A DNA stretch of 64,000 nucleotides from Desulfuromonadales bacterium (lineage in GTDB: Bacteria; Desulfobacterota; Desulfuromonadia; Desulfuromonadales; BM103): positions 23,210 through 87,209 of the forward strand of contig JAQYVY010000007.1 in assembly GCA_030145195.1 (NCBI GenBank). The letters run 5' to 3'. Shown in pieces: positions 1 through 8,562 of this stretch (positions are counted from its first letter, which is position 1; the number at the start of each line of letters is the position of its first letter). A model generated the notes under the pieces. That model did no database searches and was not told where the DNA came from. It was given only the letters and a program-made list of their open reading frames with translations. Position numbers and translations under genes: made by a program.

Positions 1-235
1 TGCGAAGAACCCCCGCCAGGCGCTTGATCTGACGCTTGCGCGAGCCGTGACCACGAGTGTTACGAGCCAGTTCGATCTCTATTTTTAACTCAGGATTTTT
101 AGGCAACTTGGCCACCGCCGCATCGGAAAGTTCTGCCAGACGCTGAGCCAAATGTTCTACCGCTTTGGCTTCACGTTTTTTGGCGGTGCGGCCGCGGCCT
201 TCAGAACGGTATTCTTCTTCGTCATCAATATGCAT
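1..235 (-). CDS. darP: Ribosome-associated protein DarP/YjgA (DUF615), N-terminal part
   Basis: The first 78 codons of a gene that runs off the left edge on the minus strand. The start ATG overlaps the stop of dtd as TGATG, so it is translationally coupled. The N-terminus is acidic ([16 protein letters not shown]) and is followed by a basic helix and the run ELARNTRGHGSRKRQIKRLA, which matches the YjgA/DarP pattern (ELA......RRRQLQLIGK). The family binds late 50S assembly intermediates; that role is family knowledge. Last gene of a tightly packed HAD-nfo-dtd-darP string. The C-terminus cannot be seen. Confidence 0.8.
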   Translation of the reverse strand, partial: MHIDDEEEYRSEGRGRTAKKREAKAVEHLAQRLAELSDAAVAKLPKNPELKIEIELARNTRGHGSRKRQIKRLAGVLR

Positions 236-684
236 CAAAATTGCTTTCTGCTGTCGAGCATTATGGTCACTGGACCGTCATTAACCAGGGAAACCTGCAT
301 GTCAGCTCTGAAGACCCCGGTGGCGACAGTGAGCCCCCGATTACGCAGAGCATTGACATATTCTTCATAAAGCTTATCCGCGAGCGCCGGGGGAGCGGCG
401 TCAGTAAACCCCGGTCGCCGCCCTTTGCGACAGTCGCCGAGTAAAGTAAACTGCGAGACCACCAGGATACCACCATTGAGGTTTTCAACCGAGCGGTTCA
501 TCTTGCCCTCTGCATCTTCAAAAATACGCAGTCCCGCAGTTTTCTCGGCAAGGTAAACCACGTCCTTTGAGGAGTCTTCCTGCGCTACACCCAGCAGGAC
601 AAGCAAACCTTGATCGATAGCACCGACGGTCTCTTCGGCCACCACCACCGAGGCCCGGGTGACTCGTTGAATAATGGCCCTCAT
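235..684 (-). CDS. dtd: D-aminoacyl-tRNA deacylase
   Basis: 149 residues, the normal full length for the DTD family. It hydrolyses D-amino acids (and glycine mischarged on tRNA-Ala) from tRNA. The two signature motifs are both present: SQFTL at about residues 77-81 and NDGPVT at about 135-140, whose Gly-Pro reaches into the partner subunit's active site in known structures. The start ATG overlaps the nfo stop codon as ATGA, and its own stop overlaps the darP start, so it sits in a coupled quality-control/repair string. Nothing is unusual in the sequence. Confidence 0.95.
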   Translation of the reverse strand: MRAIIQRVTRASVVVAEETVGAIDQGLLVLLGVAQEDSSKDVVYLAEKTAGLRIFEDAEGKMNRSVENLNGGILVVSQFTLLGDCRKGRRPGFTDAAPPALADKLYEEYVNALRNRGLTVATGVFRADMQVSLVNDGPVTIMLDSRKQF

Positions 685-1538
685 AATTTTGTCCCGACGG
701 TCAATTCGCGCAAGAGAGCCAGATTCACACTATCCATCTCGTCTTGATCGCCCTTAGGTGTTTCCAGAACCATAGGAATCTCGACGAATCGCTGGTCCTG
801 CATCAGACAGGCAAAGCCGTCGCGACCGATTGTGCCCTGACCGATGTGGGCATGGCGGTCAACCTTGCACCCGCACGGTTTCAAGCTGTCGTTAAGATGG
901 AACGCCTTAATTTGTTCCAGGCCAACCAGTCGATCGAATTCAGCCATGGTTTGTGCATAACCCTCTGCCGTAGCGAGGTCATAACCGGCGGCATGAGCAT
1001 GGCAGGTATCGAAACAAACCCCGAATCGGTTGCCGTCAAAAGCTTCCAGCAACGCCCCCAGATGAGCAAAATCACCACCAAAATAACTGCCCTGACCGGC
1101 GGTATTTTCCAGGAGCAGGCGAACCTCTGGCGGAGAGTCTGGCAGGATTTCGCGAAAGGCCGTGCGAATTCGCGCAAGTCCCACCTCTACACCTGTGCCC
1201 AAATGGGCACCAGGATGCATGACCAGATTGGTAATTCCGAGTTGAGCACAGCGCACCAGTTCATCGCGCAGCGCATTTTTTGATTTTTCCCAGACATCAT
1301 CTTTCGGTGAAGCCAGGTTGATCAGATAGGCATCGTGGGCCATGACCGGACCGATCCCGCTCGCAAGCCAGGCCTGACCAAACGCGGCGGCCTCAGTGTC
1401 TGTAATCGGTTTGACCTGCCAGCGGTTGGCGTTCTTGGTAAAAATCTGCAAGGCCGCACAACCACTCGCAAGCCCACGCGCGAAAGCTTTTTCAAGCCCA
1501 CCGGCAACAGAAACATGGGCACCAAGTAAACGTTTCAT
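681..1538 (-). CDS. nfo: Endonuclease IV (AP endonuclease)
   Basis: 285 residues, TIM-barrel AP endonuclease that cuts 5' of abasic sites in base-excision repair using a three-zinc centre. Recognisable signatures are [11 protein letters not shown] at the N-terminus, [13 protein letters not shown] near residue 175 and the C-terminal HLNDS...DRHAHIGQG block that supplies metal-binding His and Asp residues. The start ATG overlaps the stop of the upstream HAD gene (ATGA) and its stop overlaps dtd. A second base-excision enzyme, endonuclease III, is encoded at 51.7 kb. Confidence 0.96.
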   Translation of the reverse strand: MKRLLGAHVSVAGGLEKAFARGLASGCAALQIFTKNANRWQVKPITDTEAAAFGQAWLASGIGPVMAHDAYLINLASPKDDVWEKSKNALRDELVRCAQLGITNLVMHPGAHLGTGVEVGLARIRTAFREILPDSPPEVRLLLENTAGQGSYFGGDFAHLGALLEAFDGNRFGVCFDTCHAHAAGYDLATAEGYAQTMAEFDRLVGLEQIKAFHLNDSLKPCGCKVDRHAHIGQGTIGRDGFACLMQDQRFVEIPMVLETPKGDQDEMDSVNLALLRELTVGTKL

Positions 1539-2173
1539 GAAGCCTCTTCCCAGAAACGCAGACCGGTGTGAACTTGCCGGGCATTGTCGAGGTGGACATC
1601 GACAAAATCAGGCGTCTGGCCATCACCAACCAGAATAGTTCCCATCCCCAGCCTCTTGGCGGTTCGCAAATTGTCTCGTGAGTCCTCAATCATGATGCAA
1701 CGCTGAGGCGTTGTCCCCAGTTCGGCTAACACCGCATGATAAGGTTCCGGATGGGGCTTCGGCTGGTAAGCAGCAATACGGATATCGTAAATTTTTTCAA
1801 ACATATCCTGAATGCCCAGTGCCGACAAGACTCTATTGGCATGACAGAGGGAGCCGTTGGTGAAAACCGCCTTGCGTTGCGGCAGGTTGGCCAGAACCTC
1901 TCGTAGAACCAGATCGGGGGCAAGTCGGGAGGGGACATCGATATCATGAACGTAACCCAGGTAATCCTCCGGATCGACCGCATGGTGGCGGATCAAACCC
2001 TGCAGGGTCACGCCGTACAGCCGCCAATAATCGCGCCGCAAACCATCAACCTCCGGTGCGGGGATGCCGACAACCTCAGTCATGTAACGATTGATGCGGA
2101 CATCAATGAGACTGAAAAGCTGCTTCTCGGCAGGGTAGAGGGTGTTGTCGAGATCGAAGATTAAAACATCCAT
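1535..2173 (-). CDS. HAD-family hydrolase, pyrimidine 5'-nucleotidase-like
   Basis: 212 residues from the chosen ATG at 2173, which places the catalytic motif at the N-terminus (MDVLIFDLDNTLYP) as is normal for HAD enzymes. A longer reading frame upstream (to 2248) runs through a repeat element and would add a false hydrophobic leader, so it was rejected. HAD motif I is DLDNT, motif II is the Thr in VFTNGS, motif IV is MIEDSRDNL. The overall pattern (YPAEKQLF, YYGVTLQGL-like helical cap) resembles the SDT1/PynA pyrimidine nucleotidases; the exact substrate is not established from sequence. Overlaps nfo by ATGA. Confidence 0.85.
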   Translation of the reverse strand: MDVLIFDLDNTLYPAEKQLFSLIDVRINRYMTEVVGIPAPEVDGLRRDYWRLYGVTLQGLIRHHAVDPEDYLGYVHDIDVPSRLAPDLVLREVLANLPQRKAVFTNGSLCHANRVLSALGIQDMFEKIYDIRIAAYQPKPHPEPYHAVLAELGTTPQRCIMIEDSRDNLRTAKRLGMGTILVGDGQTPDFVDVHLDNARQVHTGLRFWEEAS

Positions 2174-2195
2174 ACCAGGGTCCCATGGGTTATCT

Positions 2196-2336
2196 AAAAA
2201 CAAAAAAACTATTAACGCAAAGACGCAAAGGAATAAAGAGGGCCGCAAAGAGACCTGTTTGATTTTAACAAAAGCTTATGAGCTTTTCTTTCTTTGCGTT
2301 TTTGCTGTCCTTAGCGTCTCGCCTCAGAGCGCCGAC
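2196..2336. repeat. Interspersed palindromic repeat of the 'GCAAAGACGCAAAG' type
   Basis: Between dapF and the HAD gene lies an AT-rich element. Its left arm contains AACGCAAAGACGCAAAGG (about 2214-2231) and its right arm contains the inverted match CTTTGCGTTTTTGCTGTCC (about 2294-2312), with GCAAAGAG and AAGCTTATGAGCTTTT in between. Such imperfect inverted repeats, read in all frames as 'FLCVFA...', are scattered through many delta-proteobacterial genomes (recollection, not searched). No protein is coded. It could fold as a long hairpin in the mRNA between the two genes. Confidence 0.5.
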
Positions 2337-2385
2337 TTCTGGTGAGTGAGCGCAGCGAACGGGCGTTAAAGTTTTAACCAGATTC

Positions 2386-3225
2386 TTACCTGGGGATATA
2401 TTCTCCAGAAAAAACTTCCACAGCCGGACCAGTCATGAAGACCGCGTTCTTGCCGTCCCATTCCATCTCCAGGTCGCCGCCGGTCAGGTGATTAAGCAGT
2501 TTGCCCTTGGTGCGACCGGTCAATACTCCTGCGACTGTGACCGCAGAGGAGCCGGTGCCGCAAGCCTGGGTTTCGCCAGCACCACGTTCCCAGGTGCGCT
2601 GGCGGACTTCGTTTGGCGAGAGGATTTCGACAAACTCCACGTTAATCCGCCGTGGGAATAGCTCGTGGTTTTCTATCGCTTGACCGTAGCGCTGAACCGG
2701 AAAGTTGGCGACATCATCGACATAGATAACGCAGTGCGGGTTGCCCATGGAGACGCAGGTGATCTGGAAGGTGCGGTCGAGCACTTCAAGTTCCATATTG
2801 ATGACCTGTTCATGGGCAGCTCCGACCATAGGAAGCTCTCCTCGTGTCAGCCGCGGTGCCCCCATATTGACCCTGACCTTGTCGATGTGTTCCCGAGCGT
2901 TGGCAAACATGGTCAGCGGCAGATTGCCAGCGCCGGTTTCGATGGTAATCTCGGTGCGATCCACCAGACCATGGTCAAAAGCATATTTGGCGACGCAGCG
3001 TACGCCGTTACCGCACATCTCCGCTTCACTGCCATCGGCATTGAAGATACGCATCTTCACGTCGGCTTGTTTCGATGGCTCGATCAGGATCATGCCATCG
3101 CCTCCGACGCCAAAATGCCGGTCGCTGATCTCTCGGGCCAGGCGCTCTGGCTCTTCAACCGTTTGTCGGAAACAATCGATATAAACGTAGTCGTTGCCAG
3201 CACCGTGCATCTTGACGAATTTCAT
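2386..3225 (-). CDS. dapF: Diaminopimelate epimerase
   Basis: 279 residues from ATG 3225, which gives the conserved N-terminus MKFVKMHGAGNDYVYID. The enzyme interconverts LL- and meso-diaminopimelate for lysine and peptidoglycan synthesis, using two cysteines as acid and base. Both are present: CGNGVRC (about residues 72-78) and ACGTGSSA (about 220). An upstream in-frame extension to 3288 exists but has no family support. It is separated from the HAD gene by the repeat element, so it may be transcribed alone. Confidence 0.96.
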   Translation of the reverse strand: MKFVKMHGAGNDYVYIDCFRQTVEEPERLAREISDRHFGVGGDGMILIEPSKQADVKMRIFNADGSEAEMCGNGVRCVAKYAFDHGLVDRTEITIETGAGNLPLTMFANAREHIDKVRVNMGAPRLTRGELPMVGAAHEQVINMELEVLDRTFQITCVSMGNPHCVIYVDDVANFPVQRYGQAIENHELFPRRINVEFVEILSPNEVRQRTWERGAGETQACGTGSSAVTVAGVLTGRTKGKLLNHLTGGDLEMEWDGKNAVFMTGPAVEVFSGEYIPR

Positions 3226-3356
3226 AGGTGGCCTCACTGAGGGTCGTCGTGTTGAAAATTCATTATAAGGGGAAAGGTTTCCTGCCACAACCGTCCATTG
3301 CTGATCTTTTCTGCTCTGCTATGCTTATGATTAAAACTCAAACAAGGGAGACCCCA

Positions 3357-3752
3357 ATGCCCCATCTGCAGTTTGAACTTAATTTCACGCCGAAGCGTGA
3401 GGAGAAAGCTTCTTTTGCCGATGCTACTAGAGATCATTTCGCAACCATCATGAGTACCGGCACAGATCATATTGGCTTGACCTTTCGTTGTTATCACCAT
3501 GATGACTTGGTCTTTGGCCGAGCTGGCAACAATGGAAAAATTGCCTTTCTTAACGCCGATATTCGCCTGGGACGCACCGCGGACCAGAAGCGCCGCCTGG
3601 CACTGGCGATTATGCATGAGATCGGTACTCGATGGGACTTGCCGAACGAGCATATTTATATCATCTATACCGAGCATGACGGGCCGGACTTTCAACTCAG
3701 CGATCGAGTTCTGCCTTCGTGGCAACCGGGGGAGGATCCGCTCAACGACTAG
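3357..3752 (+). CDS. Tautomerase-superfamily protein (MIF/MSAD-like)
   Basis: 131 residues starting MPHLQFELNF. After removal of Met this leaves an N-terminal proline, the general base of the tautomerase superfamily. Length and layout resemble malonate-semialdehyde decarboxylase and related trimers: the segment ADIRLGRTADQKRRLALAI matches the region where MSAD carries its catalytic arginines (SRPRSEEQK). The chosen ATG is preceded by AAGGGAG at a good distance; the longer frame from 3228 lacks the Pro1 placement. Substrate unknown. It is divergent from dapF and stands alone. Confidence 0.7.
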   Translation: MPHLQFELNFTPKREEKASFADATRDHFATIMSTGTDHIGLTFRCYHHDDLVFGRAGNNGKIAFLNADIRLGRTADQKRRLALAIMHEIGTRWDLPNEHIYIIYTEHDGPDFQLSDRVLPSWQPGEDPLND

Positions 3753-3842
3753 GAGTTGTCCCCCGACCTCGAGAGGTGATGAATTAACCGGTCGCTTGTT
3801 TCTCAGGCCTTGCCACGAGATGACCGTCAGGTCATAATGGGA

Positions 3843-3870
3843 ACGAGCCGTCCGATTATAGACGGTTCGT
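3843..3870 (+). promoter_or_regulatory. Stem-loop in the leader of the small protein/MBL pair
   Basis: ACGAGCCGTC (3843-3852) pairs with GACGGTTCGT (3861-3870) across an 8-base loop, one position being a G-U pair. It ends about 20 bases before the AAGGAGATG ribosome site of the next gene and has no T-run, so it looks more like a leader structure or operator than a terminator. Function not known. Confidence 0.4.
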
Positions 3871-3897
3871 GACTTTAATGAACCAAGGAGATGATTT

Positions 3898-4122
3898 ATG
3901 GCGTTCAACTTGAAAACCCGCATCTGGCAGACCGGTTCTCTTGACTGGTGGGCCATGCTTGATAATGAGGATGTATATATCGGCTGTCGTGAATTCCCTT
4001 TGCCTCCAGAAGAGGGCGACGAGTGGCATGTTAAGAAAACCGGAGATCTCTTCAAAATCGTTGACGGTGAGGTTCGCAAGGTCGGTAATCGACCCTTCCC
4101 GATCGAGCCGTGGATGGAATGA
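3898..4122 (+). CDS. Small hypothetical protein, coupled to MBL hydrolase
   Basis: 74 residues with a strong ribosome site (AAGGAGATGATTTATG). The sequence is rich in Trp and acidic residues (WQTGSLDWWAML, FPLPPEEGDEWHV) with no membrane segment or signal peptide, so probably a compact cytosolic domain. Family not recognised. Its stop codon overlaps the start of the downstream metallo-beta-lactamase-fold gene (ATGA), so the two proteins are made together and may work on the same substrate. Confidence 0.7.
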   Translation: MAFNLKTRIWQTGSLDWWAMLDNEDVYIGCREFPLPPEEGDEWHVKKTGDLFKIVDGEVRKVGNRPFPIEPWME

Positions 4123-4733
4123 TTGCGGAAATCGTCCAGATCCCGGTTGCTGGTACGGATAACTTCTCCTACCTGGTAATCTGCCCACAGACCGGCAAGG
4201 CCCTCGGTGTCGACCCGGGGATGTCACCGGAAAGTCTGTTGAGTATCATCCGTAGCCGTGATCTGTCACTGCAATTTCTGGTCAATACGCATGGTCACCC
4301 AGACCATATTGCAGGCAATGGCGAGGTTCTCAAAGCAACCGGAGCCAAGCTGGCGGCGAATCTGCTTGATGTGCCGGGCGCGGAGATTGCTCTGGGCGAA
4401 GGCAGCCAATTGCAGGTTGGTACGATCACGGTCGATGTTTTACATACGCCGGGGCACACGCCGGGTTCGCTGGCGTTTAACCCGCCGGGCGCGCTGATTA
4501 CCGGCGACACGCTCTTTGTGACACGCTGCGGGCGGGCAGATTTCCCTGGCAGTGATCCGGCAGCGCTCTACCACAGCCTGTTGCGCTTAGCCGCTTTCCC
4601 TGCGGAGACACAAGTCTTCCCTGGCCATGACTACGGGCCAAAGCCGCACTCCACGATTGCTTTTGAGCGAGAGCACAACGAGTATTTGAAGTGCCCAAAT
4701 CTGGAGAATTTTCTCGAGCTGAGAATGGGATAG
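4119..4733 (+). CDS. MBL-fold hydrolase, glyoxalase II-like
   Basis: 204 residues. ATG 4119 overlaps the upstream stop (ATGA) and is preferred to an in-frame ATG nine bases earlier. The metallo-beta-lactamase metal motif is THGHPDH at about residue 57, followed by HTPGHTPGS (about 113-121), GDTLF and the C-terminal FPGHDYG, all in glyoxalase II/persulfide-dioxygenase order. Such proteins hydrolyse thioesters (hydroxyacylglutathione or an equivalent thiol ester); which one is not decidable here. The N-terminus NFSYLV..TGKALGVDPG is typical of the class. Confidence 0.85.
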   Translation: MIAEIVQIPVAGTDNFSYLVICPQTGKALGVDPGMSPESLLSIIRSRDLSLQFLVNTHGHPDHIAGNGEVLKATGAKLAANLLDVPGAEIALGEGSQLQVGTITVDVLHTPGHTPGSLAFNPPGALITGDTLFVTRCGRADFPGSDPAALYHSLLRLAAFPAETQVFPGHDYGPKPHSTIAFEREHNEYLKCPNLENFLELRMG

Positions 4734-4837
4734 TACCGCTTTTGGAAAAGCCTCAGGACCAATGTCCGTATCAAGCCAACAAGACGTCTTAAAGAGTCTT
4801 GGGACAGGGGATAATCACTTCTGAAACAGCGCGTAAC

Positions 4838-5179
4838 TTACTTGGCGTCCTCTTCTTTCGGCAAATAATCCTCTCTTACAGGTGAAAACACTTCTATCGC
4901 AACTGCCGTTTCGAGAATTTCTGCGCCATGTTCCACGCCACCAGGAACGCACCAACTATCACCTGGCACGACATTATATTCTTCGGTTCCAATTGTGAGT
5001 CGAATATGTCCTGTTATGAGGTAGCCGGTTTGTTCGTGCGGATGGACATGTTTAGGCAACTGACGGCCTTTCTCCAAAATAAATTCGGTCATCAGTGTTT
5101 TTTCACCATGGACAAGCGTCTTTTGCTCAATACCAGCCATTACTGATTTATACCCATTGCTGCTGTTTTTCCGAAACAT
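4838..5179 (-). CDS. Cupin-domain protein
   Basis: About 113 residues from ATG 5179, the first ATG in this frame, with GGAAAGG about nine bases upstream; a TTG at 5266 would give 142 residues. The cupin metal motif is HVHPHEQTGYLITG, followed by the second half-motif PGDSWCVPGGVEHG. Single-domain cupins of this kind bind a divalent metal and a small ligand; no substrate can be named. It stands alone between an MBL gene and the zinc-ribbon gene. Confidence is high for the fold and low for the start. Confidence 0.75.
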   Translation of the reverse strand: MFRKNSSNGYKSVMAGIEQKTLVHGEKTLMTEFILEKGRQLPKHVHPHEQTGYLITGHIRLTIGTEEYNVVPGDSWCVPGGVEHGAEILETAVAIEVFSPVREDYLPKEEDAK

Positions 5180-5332
5180 GAGGAAAGCCTTTCCCGTTAA
5201 CCATGTTGATGGCGCCGATTTCAGGCTGGTTGTTATTGGACCGCCATTGTTTTGATTAGAGCTCAAAAAAGAACGCCCCGCTCTTTCTTGATGACGAAAA
5301 GGGCAGGGCTGAGGCTTTGATTCTGTCGGCTT

Positions 5333-5363
5333 AGAATTCTCGCTATGCTAGAAAGAGAATTCT
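5333..5363 (-). promoter_or_regulatory. Perfect 9-bp stem-loop at the end of the zinc-ribbon gene
   Basis: AGAATTCTC (5333-5341) and GAGAATTCT (5355-5363) pair perfectly across 13 bases and include the stop codon region of the zinc-ribbon gene on the minus strand. There is no T-run after it, so it may be a 3' end stabiliser or a weak terminator of the prmA-rsmE operon. Confidence 0.4.
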
Positions 5364-5734
5364 GAGCCTTTTTCTGACTTATCATCCGCAGCGAAGTTCG
5401 TTGCGAAGTCATCGGCCGGGACAGATTCAGCGTCGACACCGAACGGCTGGTCTATGCTGATATTGGCATTCTCTTCGTCAAGCGGACTGTCGGCAACACC
5501 TTGGCCCTCTGCCTCTTCGAGAAAATCGAAACCGAAATCGCCGCTAGCCTCTTCACTGACATCGGGTTCTGGCACAGCGTCTGCGGTTACCGCTTCCACG
5601 GTTGCGACCGCATGACCAGGGGAGAAGAACCCTTTCAGGTTAAACTTCGCTTTGTGTTCGGCCAAACTCTGACCACACTTCTTGCAATCGTCCAAGTGTT
5701 CAAAGCTATGATACCCGCATTTAGGACACTTCAT
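5348..5734 (-). CDS. Zinc-ribbon protein with acidic disordered tail
   Basis: 128 residues. The N-terminus MKCPKCGYHSF..DDCKKCGQ has two CxxC pairs (Cys 3, 6, 17, 20) forming a zinc ribbon. The remaining 90 residues are strongly acidic and low-complexity (EE, DD, DFGFDFLEEAE) with no membrane segment. Its start overlaps the stop of rsmE by ATGA, so it is the third gene of a prmA-rsmE operon and may serve ribosome maturation, but that is only inference from position. Family name not recognised. Confidence 0.75.
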   Translation of the reverse strand: MKCPKCGYHSFEHLDDCKKCGQSLAEHKAKFNLKGFFSPGHAVATVEAVTADAVPEPDVSEEASGDFGFDFLEEAEGQGVADSPLDEENANISIDQPFGVDAESVPADDFATNFAADDKSEKGSEFSF

Positions 5735-6513
5735 AACATCTCCTCGTGCTGGTTGAAATTTTCATTGGCAGGAGCCTGATGCCAATCGCCATAAAGATAC
5801 TGCAAAACGGGGGTCGCTGCCAAGCCCGCAGTTTCCGTGCGCAAAATCCGTGGTCCAAGATGCACAGCGTGGAAACCTGCGGCTGTAATCTGCACCATTT
5901 CCGCGGCAGAGAACCCGCCCTCTGGGCCAACCAGCAAGGTAACACCAACGGGAGAAGTTTCTGGCAGAGCGGCAGCAAGCGACCGGGATCCGGCCTCCCA
6001 AAGAACCAGTTTCAAATGACCGCTCTCTTGAGCCAAAACTTCAGGTAATGATTGCAGCGGTTGGAGTTGTGGCAGTACCGTACGCCGGCTCTGGCGGGCC
6101 GCTTCATTGATGATCCGCTGCCAACGTTGATTCCGTTTGACCAATCGCTCAGGCTTGGGCCTGGGAACGGCATGCTCCGTCTGTACCGGTTGAAAAGTGC
6201 AGACCCCCAGTTCTGTGCCTTTCTGCAGAATCAGATCGAACTTATCCCCCTTTGGCAAAGCCTGGATCAGCGTTATCGATAAACCGGTCTCGGGCTCTTG
6301 CCACCGCTGTAAGACTCTGGCTGTCGCGTGCTGTGCCTCGATCTGTTCAAGCCGAACCAGGCAACAAAGACCAGTGCCGTCAAGCAGCAGCAGTTCAGCT
6401 CCGGATTTAACACGCAAGACGTGACAGAGATGATGAAACGGCTCGCCGCAAAGACTGATTTTGTCTTCCCGTAGGAGGCCTCCGGAAATAAAGAACCGCA
6501 GGGGATCACTCAT
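5731..6513 (-). CDS. rsmE: 16S rRNA m3U1498 methyltransferase RsmE
   Basis: 260 residues from ATG 6513, which lies inside the last codons of prmA (CATGAGTGA), giving a coupled start. The SPOUT methyltransferase C-terminus shows the knot signatures LLVGPEGGFSAAEM and LGPRILRTETAGLAA; the N-terminal PUA-like part includes HHLCHVLRVKSGAELLL. It methylates U1498 of 16S rRNA. The pairing of prmA and rsmE in one transcript is common, linking ribosomal protein and rRNA methylation. Confidence 0.95.
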   Translation of the reverse strand: MSDPLRFFISGGLLREDKISLCGEPFHHLCHVLRVKSGAELLLLDGTGLCCLVRLEQIEAQHATARVLQRWQEPETGLSITLIQALPKGDKFDLILQKGTELGVCTFQPVQTEHAVPRPKPERLVKRNQRWQRIINEAARQSRRTVLPQLQPLQSLPEVLAQESGHLKLVLWEAGSRSLAAALPETSPVGVTLLVGPEGGFSAAEMVQITAAGFHAVHLGPRILRTETAGLAATPVLQYLYGDWHQAPANENFNQHEEML

Positions 6514-7426
6514 GGCGTCGATAGACGATGCAAGTCCACTCGTCACGGTGGTTTATAGCTGACAAGGTTAGGGGATAAACGGCAAAGCCATCAAGAACTT
6601 GCTGCTCCTGTTCGATCAGAATCCCTGAAAGAATCAAAGTCCCTCCGGGCAATAGGTGTTCAACCAGTAACGACCCGAGGCGAAGGTTTTCTGCTGCCAG
6701 GATATTGGCCAAGACCAGGTCGTAGCTTCCCGGAATCTCTTCTAGAGATGAATCGGTAATGCAAATTTTTTCGGTTAGGTTGTTCTGCTTTACGTTGTCG
6801 GTTGCAACCTGGCACGACACCTCATCGATATCGCAGGCCATGACAGTTTCTGCGCCCAAGGCTGCTGCGGCCATAGCCAGAATACCCGAACCGGTGCCTA
6901 CATCCAGAATCCGTTGCGGTGGCTTGCTGCCATCAAAAAGTTCTGCCAGCGCATCGAGACAGAGACCGGTGGTCGCGTGGGTGCCAGTACCAAAAGCCTG
7001 ACCCGGGTCGAGGGTCAAAACGACCTCGTCACCAACAACCCGGTGTTCGATCCAGGAAGGATGTATGAGCAGACGCCGTCCGACCTTGAATGGGGGGAAG
7101 TGCTGCTGCCAGTCACTGGCCCAGTCATGGTCAGCCAATTCCCGATAGTCGAAACGTGGCTGGGCAAGCTCTGGGTAAATTCCCGCCAACGCCGACAACT
7201 GTTCGCTGACAATTCGACAGAGCTGCTCGGGATTCTCTGGGTATGGAAAGTAAGCGCGAACCATCGGATCGTTGCCAAGCTTTTCGGGCGCAGGGGCAAC
7301 GAAGGTGTCGAGGGACTTTTCAGCTGCAATCACTCCGGTGCAGCCGAGTTCCGTTAGACTCTGACTCACCAGGTCAACCGCGTGATCGGGCACAGCGAGA
7401 CGCATTTCCAACCATTTCTTTGTCAT
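6506..7426 (-). CDS. prmA: Ribosomal protein L11 methyltransferase
   Basis: 306 residues. The N-terminal part contacts L11; the C-terminal Rossmann domain carries DPGQAFGTGTHATT and the SAM motif ILDVGTGSGILAMAA, then LVLANILAAENL (the NxLA catalytic-like motif). PrmA trimethylates L11 at lysines and the N-terminus. First gene of a prmA-rsmE-zinc ribbon operon on the minus strand; the start is preceded by a long intergenic region divergent to ppsR. Confidence 0.95.
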   Translation of the reverse strand: MTKKWLEMRLAVPDHAVDLVSQSLTELGCTGVIAAEKSLDTFVAPAPEKLGNDPMVRAYFPYPENPEQLCRIVSEQLSALAGIYPELAQPRFDYRELADHDWASDWQQHFPPFKVGRRLLIHPSWIEHRVVGDEVVLTLDPGQAFGTGTHATTGLCLDALAELFDGSKPPQRILDVGTGSGILAMAAAALGAETVMACDIDEVSCQVATDNVKQNNLTEKICITDSSLEEIPGSYDLVLANILAAENLRLGSLLVEHLLPGGTLILSGILIEQEQQVLDGFAVYPLTLSAINHRDEWTCIVYRRHE

Positions 7427-7634
7427 GTGGCCTGTTTAACCAAGTTTCTCAACGAATGCAACAGAAAATCTTGACCGGGCTCGATAACTTCTGGAATAAT
7501 GAAACTACGCTTCTAATGAGCCAACGACCACCCATGAGAAAAAGGCACTTACTTGGATGGTACTGGATAGGCTTGGATGGGCTGTAACCCCACGCACCTT
7601 CTCTGAGAAGACTCTTCATTAATCCATTTCATAG

Positions 7635-7662
7635 TTGCTTTTTCATTAGGCTCTGTTAGAAT
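7635..7662 (+). promoter_or_regulatory. Possible sigma-70 promoter for ppsR
   Basis: TTGCTT (7635-7640), 16-base spacer, TAGAAT (7657-7662), about 28 bases before the ppsR start. The match is moderate and untested. The 7427-7634 stretch before it holds no gene. Confidence 0.4.
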
Positions 7663-7689
7663 TCACTGATGTTCTCATGAGGATTGGTA

Positions 7690-8496
7690 ATGCCTACAGT
7701 TCAGGTTATTTATCTGCTTTCCGATGCAACCGGCGAGACAGCCGAGAAAATGGTCATGGCTGCCCTGACTCAGTTCCGGGACAAACCGGCCCGATTGAAA
7801 CGCATCAACAATGTTCGCACCAAGAATCAGGTTTATGAGGCGTTGGATGAAGCTCTCGATAACCAGGGCCTTGTGGTTTATACCATTGTCAATCGAGATT
7901 TAGCGCAGTTGATTCATGATGAATGCGACAGTCTGGGGCTTATAAGTATTGACCTGTTAACGCCTCTGTTGATGAAGGTCGCCCACTGTTTCGGTCGTTC
8001 TCCCAAGGAAACACCGGGGTTGCTGCACGGTGTTGATGAGGCTTATTTTCGACGCATTGAGGCCATCGAGTTTACGGTCAAGCACGACGATGGGCAGGAA
8101 TCGCGCAACCTGCACAAAGCGGATATCGTCTTGGTTGGTATTTCTCGAACCAGCAAAACACCGCTTTCTATCTATCTGGCCCACCGGGGCTGGAAAGTTG
8201 CCAACATTCCGCTGGTCAAAGGTATCGATCCACCTGTTGAGCTGTTTGAAGTTGACCCTAAACGGGTGGCGGCACTGGTAATTGACCCACAACGCCTGCT
8301 GGAAGTACGTGCGGCCCGGTTACGCAATCTGGGGCAGGACCCCAGGGCCGCTTATGCTGATTATGAAGAAATCGAAGAAGAATTAATCCACGCCCGGAAG
8401 TTTTTCCGGGACAAACCTTGGGTCGTTATAGATGTTTCAAGTAAAGCAGTAGAAGAAACGGCCAATGAAGTCCTGGTTAAGCTGGGCTTAAAATAG
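7690..8496 (+). CDS. ppsR: PEP synthase/PPDK regulatory kinase-pyrophosphorylase (DUF299)
   Basis: 268 residues from ATG 7690, six bases after GAGGA; an in-frame TTG six bases earlier is less well placed. The family both phosphorylates (from ADP) and dephosphorylates a threonine next to the catalytic histidine of PEP synthase or pyruvate phosphate dikinase. The N-terminus [16 protein letters not shown] and the P-loop [18 protein letters not shown] (about residues 150-167) are diagnostic. The target enzyme is not adjacent; the PEP-synthase-like protein at 56.6 kb lacks the target threonine, so the true partner is elsewhere. Confidence 0.92.
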   Translation: MPTVQVIYLLSDATGETAEKMVMAALTQFRDKPARLKRINNVRTKNQVYEALDEALDNQGLVVYTIVNRDLAQLIHDECDSLGLISIDLLTPLLMKVAHCFGRSPKETPGLLHGVDEAYFRRIEAIEFTVKHDDGQESRNLHKADIVLVGISRTSKTPLSIYLAHRGWKVANIPLVKGIDPPVELFEVDPKRVAALVIDPQRLLEVRAARLRNLGQDPRAAYADYEEIEEELIHARKFFRDKPWVVIDVSSKAVEETANEVLVKLGLK

Positions 8497-8562
8497 TTCT
8501 GATGTCAAAATTTATTGCAAAACAGGTTTAAAACTAGAACAAGCCAAAAAGGAGAAGTTGTG

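Noticed and set aside
2174..2248. Hydrophobic leader on the HAD protein (FLCVFALIVFLFL)
   Set aside because: It is the translation of the repeat element; the HAD motif starts right after ATG 2173.
3234..4079. 281-codon frame on the minus strand across the tautomerase and small-protein genes
   Set aside because: Overlaps genes with clear ribosome sites and motifs and spans an intergenic gap; composition is not protein-like.
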